NCBI RefSeq assembly: GCF_017744115.1
Contig: NZ_JAGHQW010000055.1
Location: forward strand, 1 to 35,081
DNA from: Salinisphaera sp. G21_0
GTDB lineage: Bacteria > Pseudomonadota > Gammaproteobacteria > Pseudomonadales > Endozoicomonadaceae
Reading direction: 5' to 3'
Length of the DNA: 35,081 nucleotides
The position numbers were made by a program, and so were the translations under genes. This document shows positions 31,801-35,081 of this stretch, in pieces (the stretch's first letter is position 1; each line of letters begins with the position of its first letter). Under the pieces are notes generated by a model. The model ran no database searches. It was not told the DNA's origin and saw nothing but the letters and a program-made list of their open reading frames with translations.

Positions 31801-33910
31801 CCAGGCATTCAATAAACAGATTCTCGACTTTGCCCAGGAATCCGGATTGATCGACCCTGAAAGCAGAAAGCTGTGGGAGACCGACGACTATTTACCATTC
31901 CACCGGGTAAACCGGCTGGATGACGGGAAACAAAGCAGCCTGCTACGCCGTAAAGGGTTAAGCAACCAGCAAAGCGGCATCAAACAGCTGGAAGGTGGTG
32001 TTGACCAGATCAGCCCCATGGAAGCGATCTATCGTAATACTGCCAGCCTGATAGATGCCAGCATGAAAAACATTGCCATGCAGCGCATCAGTGATGTGGG
32101 TGTAGCCGCCGGAGCCATGGAGAAAACCAACGGCGGTATTCGCCTGACCATGGACCAGGTGAAAGAGCGACTGGTCAGCAAAGGCATACTTGATGAGAAA
32201 GACACGCTGAACCAGGAACAGAAAAAGCGTTGGGAATCCTTGCTGATCAAATTTGAAGATATGGGCGAAGGCTCGGTCAAGGTCAGCCGTGACGGAAAGA
32301 CCGAGGTTTACCACGTTAAAGAAGGCAATGAGGACTTGCTGGAAACCATGCAGGCCATGGGGCCGGATACCTTACACGGCATTCTGAAAGTGTTTGCCAT
32401 GCCGAAACGGTTGCTCACATCCATGGTAACAGCAGACCCGGGCTTTATGGCGCGTAACTTTGTGCGGGATACCTTGTCTACCTGGATGACGGTTCATCCT
32501 GAAGTCGGCGGTAAGACGCTCCATGCGTCAATGACAGAAGCGATTGCCAATGTGAAGAAAGGTCTGGAGTCAGACGACCATTGGTCGCTGATGATGGCCG
32601 GAGGTGGCAGCGGTGGATTCTATGAAGTCACACCGGAGAACATCAGGGGCAAACTGACACCGGGGCAATACAAGGCGCACCATCGTAGAGTAATGGATAA
32701 CCTGGAACAAGGCTGGCAAGGCTGGCAGAAATTCGGCAGCCGGTTTGAAAACGCCAACCGGTTAGCGGTATTCAGCGCCGCCATTGATAACGGTGCCAGC
32801 ATTGCCGAAGCAGCACACCAGGCGCAGGACGTATTGAACTTCACCAAGCGCGGCAAGTGGCAGAGTATGCGAATACTCACCGAAATTATCCCGTTCCTCA
32901 ATGCCCGTATTCAGGGCTTGGATCGACTGGTCAGAGGTGGTATCGAAAACCCCGCAGCCATGTTTACCCGAGGCCTGATCTATACCGCCGCCAGTGTTGC
33001 TTTGTGGTCCCTGTTTGCCGACGACGAGCGTTACAAGGAACTGCCCGACCATGAAAAGCTAACCTGGCACCACGTATGGCTACCCGATGGAAATCATATC
33101 CGAATCCCGAAACCGTTCGAGATGGGCGCGATTTTCGCCACCTTGCCAGAGGTATTCAACAACGTCGCCTTTAATGGGGAGGACGGGGAGTGGGCCGGGA
33201 AGATGATCGGCAAAATGTTCACCGATGTATTTGCTATGGGAATGCCTCAAATCATCGCGCCTGCACTGGATGTTGCCCGGAACAAGAACAGCTTTACCGA
33301 TGCCCCGATCCTGTCCCTTGGCATGCAGTACCAGATGCCCGAGAGCCAGTACACCCCATGGACCAGCGAAACCACAAAGGCACTGGCTGAAGCCATGCCG
33401 GATGGCGCGCCTGAATGGATGCGTTCACCCAAACGGCTTGAATACCTGCTAAGAGGGTATTTCGGCACACTGGGCAGCTATGCCTTAATGAGTGCTGATG
33501 CACTGGCCAGAGAAGCCAGGGGTGCACCAGAGCGACCAGAGTGGAGCGTGAGACACTACCCGGTAATTGGTTCGTTCATTCGTGGCAACGACGAAGGCGC
33601 TACCCGCTACAGTACCGAAATGTACGACCTGCTACGGGAGTCAAACGCGCTGGCCAGCACCATCAAGAACTACACCGAGCAAGGCCGACTGGAAGAAGCT
33701 GCCGAGCTGGAAAGGGAAGGGAGCGAAGCGCTGGACAGTCGTAAGGAGTTGAACCGCTACAGCCGCCAGATCAGCAAGTTGAAGAAAGAAGTCAGGAAGA
33801 TTCTGGACAGCCGGTTTATGACGGCACCACTGAAAAAGCAGCGCATTGATCGGCTGAACAGTCAGGTTAATGATTTGTATGAAGAAGCGATAAGGGAGGC
33901 TGGCTACTGA
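22838..33910 (+). CDS. Giant polyvalent protein: InPase-like, N6-adenine methyltransferase, zincin-like and LPD38-like regions (3690 aa)
   Basis: One uninterrupted gene of 11,073 bp. In order: residues 130-375 contain Gly/Ala-rich hydrophobic stretches; about 385-470 is a coiled coil; about 705-800 holds an imperfect duplication (YVDRDGRASDN..., YVDSRGNTADN..., each with HPGY). About 1328-1458 is the inorganic-pyrophosphatase-like domain of polyvalent proteins (GSTRSGTD, YGYIKRTEGADGDHIDVF, DEHKVMLGF). About 2054-2125 (IPLFVASLDGRV...LGGWYSGF) is another domain of that class. About 2394-2570 is a SAM methyltransferase with LEPSSGKGD (motif I) and NPPF at 2486 (motif IV). HEVAGH at 2664-2669 with EEYLAH downstream suggests a metallopeptidase. 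About 2820-3690 resembles LPD38. Such proteins are thought to be injected and to protect incoming DNA. It follows the ejection proteins and has a clear AGGAA ribosome site. Confidence 0.88.
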   Translation: MNWEEITRSPQYQQAENDYEREVIRNNFIQQTVDQYGWNEQQAAQFRSEFDKYTAPRGDVYSGELNDAWNSIRSGAASATADMAQFFTGGTPNAVSKGIRGYADDWAEDRSPSTIQAVENFGFGEGQELTGRGFAYGALSGLGSMAPMMAGGGLLGKGLQYGGKALSGYGKAKKALEAADNVTDATAAAGRLAKLDKNIDRASSVLGHGTVGGAMVGGGAGNQTYQEVMALDDQTLLSSKEFQNYYRQTYQETPDNKRQAFDKAKAMLAEDLAAGATAKAGGIGLASMAVLGPQLQKIVTGKGPQGIIKGGAAGAGTEGVQELFEGGGQQWATNTELAGIDGRSQWQDVANVAATGALLGAGSGGAMGAGAGVFSRGNQQPTQEQLAENFTANQRTMAAAEQEISQFNTDIANANQVLAKSNEDIRFLEMEMQKDGADTEFLADQLKEATAARDQAAANIEDRTSRRIGAFNQIRDVAMANARIQQQIKQATSQPQTRPGQNEETQQADWQQWGSDGVDYNRPAGQREGAQGDQFRAPRTNPFNDMGEQRIGRDDGKPFKSMVELQDYADRMKLTRFPFMVQKVNGGYVLVGMPDQVQQQAEQQGAITRINPQEEQQNNNFERVLEGQYIPLSDLIQARQAQQAAQPTLTQQPQQQTAPKAEAELFPYRGAAQEFMQRNGIQGNPVQLDNGLWTIRPQQAALTDESRLYVDRDGRASDNRQNLAEDQRARQHPGYPRESAIQPEPAPQPQQPVQPMALEDQRRTYVDSRGNTADNLQAINQQARIDRESAAAQNHPGYAYTGDDSDYQKYSEKASQLNKLMRKFQGDPRDKSHFSELKQLIQETKRLEKSAMEQAKARRKPIATVNRVSLLQQARAALESQRMNEFNNLMADIRQTNLEEQQRLSGQDSANNTAYDSRLSNQQYREYLEMTAQEVESEAVIARAKAREDKGKAGKVRDDDTLLTAIGRLGGLRTDTVEDSIAESIPVWAKENGKGLASRFVKQQGETMDDMGRILAGYGYFDKNGQEYGANSLSEAIWEEIAGRPRFSQAMGDYSQVAQQQSLRAASGASNVTAPAVRAALAGEPLSPAYRQEVSRILDEAESDPYFDKPEYLNQQAADIDQSRQDNAVTDDWYDRMEPVAIGYADAKTDLDASTFDGEDWDLIETEARELSTLADAQANEQFNQVEEDGDTDQRTSPTVRYGAQGVGRENRQESVQGRQSEEAGPAEQQRGTNPQEVDDFTLTAQTEQELQQQAEQRQAAEAEARQQEEQARQKRDADKEANDFVLSGSDSASDQAAARGQADLLGANSKASESEPNPEPTEAQKQAGNYKKEHIKLQGLDISLENKRGSTRSGTDPDGNEWSVTMAHDYGYIKRTEGADGDHIDVFVGENTDSEQVFIVDQVNKDGSFDEHKVMLGFTDRESAINGYKANYQNGWKVGEVTQTSMGDFKNWLKNGDTTKPASKQQIEVKELSSKVDDDTLNSEYHYKAAQDAFQHSSRNAPQSYREGFIRTVKEVYQAGLEKAETDQQKAALDTAIQQFKADYLEAEKAYFAVRSGVASSHIAGRNNFNSRQAEKRGNADDRALEKLNNRINALKPDVARAVSDARTPEQKQRDTEATEQKRNQQTENKLIEELASYAGLIAAPGMDKNTFRGKALEFLNKLHNHSPEAAQKTMATIEQTLEKVGGYKKVFGGRSNLYKRWQELKGEPAQQSESKTGKPEANKKPRNLKTDSASKVYSNINMGGYSILSDGARVTITGSNGEAIAQIETEDGTIYQQQGESIQGSSVNNAIKKLLSDYFKGKAKPVEDNTEPTPPKGSKPQTESQSEQKSEGQPAKQEAGQRTPDWSKATINEAFDGISSMMDGEMSFPEYQALAQGITGNIDGLRAEFASMTKNKIFGRMGRYFAAFHRDDKKGALVESALETVLNSLKVGKRTSDGPISFEQVIRGEDRIQKRIDAINKVTEDDYKAYLEDRKKQEAEAKQKNEERQKALDNPETLEEYQYFIERKGEDALNPDQMEQLDALITEKRLNKEQEADEKKAEVSGVSGDTAYTTAETTHAKKGIPLFVASLDGRVEREQFNELRNKAKALGGWYSGFNKNGAIPGFQFESDDTRQQFINVLAGEMESSNKLEQKKQTAQEKRLEKLRQMAGEFEQGGEQALNADRKTNTAKRAREAASAWRAAENSIKHGRLLRQIAEATEAGMVKLLSRINANTQLEELLSIRNRLKWNAVWKSSDLVEREPGSADNYQWKEGVTVNQIVADANFDLRVWTSKVKDLLEAMSETKGYKQAAKGMLKAIENYQEDYIDLNHPALWRHIDKLKTFARENRGASSRLQWEAEAVYEPFLKQHRLAQMGITDGASLRFALRELYEVEKGVEAVKRDRLKEMELDLVGRKYPGFFPTPDATIDTLLDHADIQPGMSMLEPSSGKGDIAHRMREANPDGEITVIEIQKGLRDFLEARGFQPEGVDFLEHEGQYDRIVMNPPFEEGQDMVHVQHAYSQLKPGGRLVSVMSATSGDRQRKQDQAFKEWVEDNGGVFEPLPEGSFKSSFRPTGVNTKVLIMDKSEGDSATSDNRYRLNRDNARGINQTTANKAAATIGDQLGVTVNVATNESQLPQHIRNQMEADGVSGVKGIFDNRTGQAWIVSSNLNDEAEAIRTVLHEVAGHQALTQMLGSDMDSIMARIHNDMPADVKARIGKDYASQLKGMDAQTRKAVVAEEYLAHLAETNPTSSTFKRFVSKVRRVLRKLFPNIQWTQDDVVELLEAARKKLKEGGPQGPKGGAKSDSSSTNRYSLAASATQANLSDDVQGVMDKIHGGRQQQVGIVDRVKHWFKDMELASKDAWKAIGDKFYTGMIDQFDPIAKMEKAVNAGKLKEAKDSAYKATLRTKNLDGIMTAVLGKGTPQLKDGSVVVRNGSKGLLEIFEPLAKAGQLEVWETWAAAKRAQRLLNEGRENLFTQADIDTINRHVNARPELKKQFEEAHKQYQAFNKQILDFAQESGLIDPESRKLWETDDYLPFHRVNRLDDGKQSSLLRRKGLSNQQSGIKQLEGGVDQISPMEAIYRNTASLIDASMKNIAMQRISDVGVAAGAMEKTNGGIRLTMDQVKERLVSKGILDEKDTLNQEQKKRWESLLIKFEDMGEGSVKVSRDGKTEVYHVKEGNEDLLETMQAMGPDTLHGILKVFAMPKRLLTSMVTADPGFMARNFVRDTLSTWMTVHPEVGGKTLHASMTEAIANVKKGLESDDHWSLMMAGGGSGGFYEVTPENIRGKLTPGQYKAHHRRVMDNLEQGWQGWQKFGSRFENANRLAVFSAAIDNGASIAEAAHQAQDVLNFTKRGKWQSMRILTEIIPFLNARIQGLDRLVRGGIENPAAMFTRGLIYTAASVALWSLFADDERYKELPDHEKLTWHHVWLPDGNHIRIPKPFEMGAIFATLPEVFNNVAFNGEDGEWAGKMIGKMFTDVFAMGMPQIIAPALDVARNKNSFTDAPILSLGMQYQMPESQYTPWTSETTKALAEAMPDGAPEWMRSPKRLEYLLRGYFGTLGSYALMSADALAREARGAPERPEWSVRHYPVIGSFIRGNDEGATRYSTEMYDLLRESNALASTIKNYTEQGRLEEAAELEREGSEALDSRKELNRYSRQISKLKKEVRKILDSRFMTAPLKKQRIDRLNSQVNDLYEEAIREAGY

Positions 33911-33913
33911 GGC

Positions 33914-33969
33914 AGTCACAAAAAAGCCCGGAGTGATCCGGGCCCTTCCCTTTACCGTTTTCTGTGACT
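33914..33969 (-). terminator. Terminator between the giant gene and the repressor gene
   Basis: GCCCGG (33926-33931) pairs with CCGGGC (33938-33943) around AGTGAT. On the minus strand it is followed by six T, so it ends the repressor transcript. An outer pair, AGTCACA (33914-33920) with TGTGACT (33963-33969), encloses it. On the plus strand the T-run is poor, so it may only pause the late transcript. Confidence 0.7.
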
Positions 33970-34299
33970 TTAATTTTTTTCAGAAAGAGTATCACTCTCA
34001 CACCGCACCTCTGCCCACTCAACAATCTTCTGCAACTCGCGGCGACGCAGCTTGCTCAATAGAAAGATTAAACGGCCTATCACATCGCTTCGGGTATCCA
34101 CCCCCATCACCAGCCAGTCCAGTGAAAAGCCAAAGCGCTCAGTAATCTTTTTCAGGTCCTTCATCCCCGGATGACTCTTGTTATGCTCCCAACGGTTCCA
34201 GGTAGACGAATCCACACCAACCTTGCGAGCCATGTGTGATTGACTCGCTTTAATCTCTAGCCTCGCAAGGCGCAAGCGCCCGCCGAACGTTCTTCTCAT
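33970..34299 (-). CDS. CI/Cro-like XRE-family repressor (109 aa)
   Basis: Residues about 8-65 form an HTH_3/XRE domain (LRLARLEIKASQSHMARKVGVDSSTWNRWEHN, then LKKITERFGFSLDWLVMG). The C-terminal 40 residues form a helical region rich in charged residues, probably for dimerisation. It lacks the long self-cleaving peptidase domain of lambda CI, so if it maintains lysogeny, induction would need another route. AAGGAT precedes the ATG. Inverted repeats lie 35-50 bp upstream of its start and are candidate operators. Confidence 0.83.
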   Translation of the reverse strand: MRRTFGGRLRLARLEIKASQSHMARKVGVDSSTWNRWEHNKSHPGMKDLKKITERFGFSLDWLVMGVDTRSDVIGRLIFLLSKLRRRELQKIVEWAEVRCESDTLSEKN

Positions 34300-34333
34300 T
34301 TTCTTATCCTTGTGTGCTGCCTGTTAGAGCGAT

Positions 34334-34350
34334 TGTGCAACGGATGCACA
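34334..34350. promoter_or_regulatory. Candidate repressor operator
   Basis: TGTGCA (34334-34339) and TGCACA (34345-34350) form a 17-bp inverted repeat with a 5-bp spacer upstream of the repressor start. The half-site ATTGTGC recurs at about 34365-34371. I see no clear -35/-10 pair nearby, so promoter positions are not called. Confidence 0.5.
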
Positions 34351-34440
34351 GGAAAAGAGCTTTTATTGTGCGCGAGGAACAAGGTTAGATGAAAAATTGA
34401 CCTGTATCAGAATCTTAATCACCGCACTCTCGCACCATAG

Positions 34441-34479
34441 GCGCAGGCAAACAACTGCGCAGAAGCATCTTTAAGATGC
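34441..34479. other. Two adjacent inverted repeats upstream of the small gene
   Basis: GCGCAG (34441-34446) pairs with CTGCGC (34455-34460), and GCATCTT (34465-34471) with AAGATGC (34473-34479). They lie 24 bp before the start at 34503. They could be operator sites or RNA structure in the leader; the second, with a 1-bp centre, looks more like a protein-binding site. Confidence 0.45.
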
Positions 34480-34502
34480 GGCCGTCGAAACTGAGGATAG
34501 TT

Positions 34503-34685
34503 ATGCAAATAATAAAGCAACTGATAGAAGCCCGTTCGCTTTGCCGGAAGACACTGGCAACAGCACCGGTCACAAATCGAAGCCCGTTTGAAGAAACCGC
34601 AGTAAGGGCATTGAGAGTAATAGAAGAGGTTTTGTATCAGGCATCAAAGGATGTAACTCCTCAGATGCCCGATAGCAAGGAATAG
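34503..34685 (+). CDS. Small hypothetical protein divergent from the repressor (60 aa)
   Basis: It starts at ATG 34503 with GAGGA at proper distance; an in-frame ATG at 34476 lacks a site and lies in the palindrome. The protein (MQIIKQLIEARSLCRKT..., EETAVRALRVIEEVLYQ) is helical, and no family is recognised. Divergent position from a CI-like repressor suggests an early regulatory or lysogeny-associated gene, but it has no clear HTH. Confidence 0.55.
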   Translation: MQIIKQLIEARSLCRKTLATAPVTNRSPFEETAVRALRVIEEVLYQASKDVTPQMPDSKE

Positions 34686-35036
34686 AAACTGGAGTCGGGC
34701 GTTAACACTCAGCACGTGAGCCCGGCTGTTCCCCGAAGGTGTTGTATTCCCCGGACGCCCGACATAGTGCCGTTTGTCCTACAGGTGGTTAAGCCTGTCG
34801 TGCTCGCTGTTAGACGAAGGAACGAAGCAGTAAACTGCAACGTCCGGGGAACTATAGCAGATTATAGAGCAAGCCGTACAGCTATCTATAAGCGGGCGGA
34901 ATTGACAGGCTGTTGTCGTATTCGATCATTCGGTGAACAGGGCAAGGGTAGGATTTTGTTGGAAGATTTGTTGGATGGGCGACAGAGTTATTTTTAAGGA
35001 AATGATTGTAAGTCGTTATATTTAAAGGGGTTTATC
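34686..35036. other. Gene-free structured stretch next to the tRNA
   Basis: No convincing gene in 351 bases. Inverted repeats are present: GTCGGGCGT (34694-34702) with ACGCCCGAC (34755-34763), AACAC with GTGTT inside that (34704-34708, 34739-34743), TTCCCCGGACG (34747-34757) with CGTCCGGGGAA (34841-34851), and a small hairpin GCAGT-AA-ACTGC near 34828-34839. The last 150 bases are AT-rich. It could hold a structured RNA or the phage attachment region. Confidence 0.5.
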
Positions 35037-35081
35037 TGGTCGGAGCGAGAGGATTTGAACCTCCGACCCCCACAACCCCAT
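35037..35081 (-). tRNA. tRNA-Pro(GGG), 3' half, cut by the window edge
   Basis: Read on the minus strand, the end of the window gives the anticodon loop ATGGGGT (anticodon GGG), the T arm with GGTTCAAATCC, the acceptor strand CGCTCCG, discriminator A and an encoded CCA. It matches the 3' half of E. coli proL (tRNA-Pro GGG) closely. The 5' half lies beyond 35081. tRNA 3' ends are common integration sites, and the prophage lies on the downstream (left) side as expected. Confidence 0.9.

Noticed and set aside
34716-34997. 93-codon plus-strand frame before the tRNA
   Set aside because: No ribosome site, unusual composition and it runs through several inverted repeats.
1-35081. CRISPR array, insertion sequence, integron or phage integrase
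   Set aside because: No regular short repeats with spacers, no transposase and no tyrosine or serine recombinase were recognised in any frame.

Overview
The window looks like most of a temperate, short-tailed (podovirus-like) prophage from a gammaproteobacterium. It is probably integrated at a tRNA-Pro(GGG) gene, whose 3' half lies on the minus strand at the right edge. The evidence is a packaging-portal-scaffold-capsid-tail order, a single CI/Cro-type repressor, and a tRNA 3' end resembling E. coli proL. The exact host cannot be named from the sequence. No integrase, replication gene or second att copy is visible, so the element probably continues to the left of position 1.

Layout. (1) 1-1310: four small minus-strand genes separated by attC-like integron recombination sites. 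Two sites show compensatory base changes and the extrahelical C typical of attC. (2) 1307-2950: a minus-strand operon with a small acidic protein, an Aca2/YdiL-like (DUF1870) regulator and a second helix-turn-helix (HTH) protein. A near-consensus promoter carries a perfect 20-bp palindrome across its spacer. This resembles anti-CRISPR/aca loci, and the cassettes lie downstream in the same direction. (3) 2984-3173: a plus-strand promoter followed by two tandem terminators, like the lambda pR'/tR' late control region. (4) 3189-4473: lysis-type genes. (5) 4470-12521: terminase, portal, scaffold, capsid and connector genes, mostly overlapping by 1-4 nt. (6) 12526-16332: a complete diversity-generating retroelement (DGR): variable protein, variable repeat (VR), Avd, template repeat (TR) and reverse transcriptase. 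(7) 16220-22724: tail, fibre and internal virion proteins. (8) 22838-33910: one 3690-residue polyvalent protein with pyrophosphatase-like, DNA-methyltransferase, zincin-like and LPD38-like regions. (9) 33911-35081: a CI-like repressor, operator-like repeats, one small gene, a gene-free structured stretch and the tRNA.

How the genes work together. The late operon builds a podovirus-type particle. The DGR diversifies the tip of a long coiled-coil tail fibre: all 14 differences between the 117-bp TR and VR are at template adenines, giving 10 amino-acid changes. The giant protein may be ejected with the DNA to protect it. The left minus-strand locus looks like an accessory anti-defence module that has captured integron cassettes. 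The retroelement is certain from sequence. The anti-CRISPR and integron-cassette readings rest on family resemblance, context and DNA structure and still need testing.
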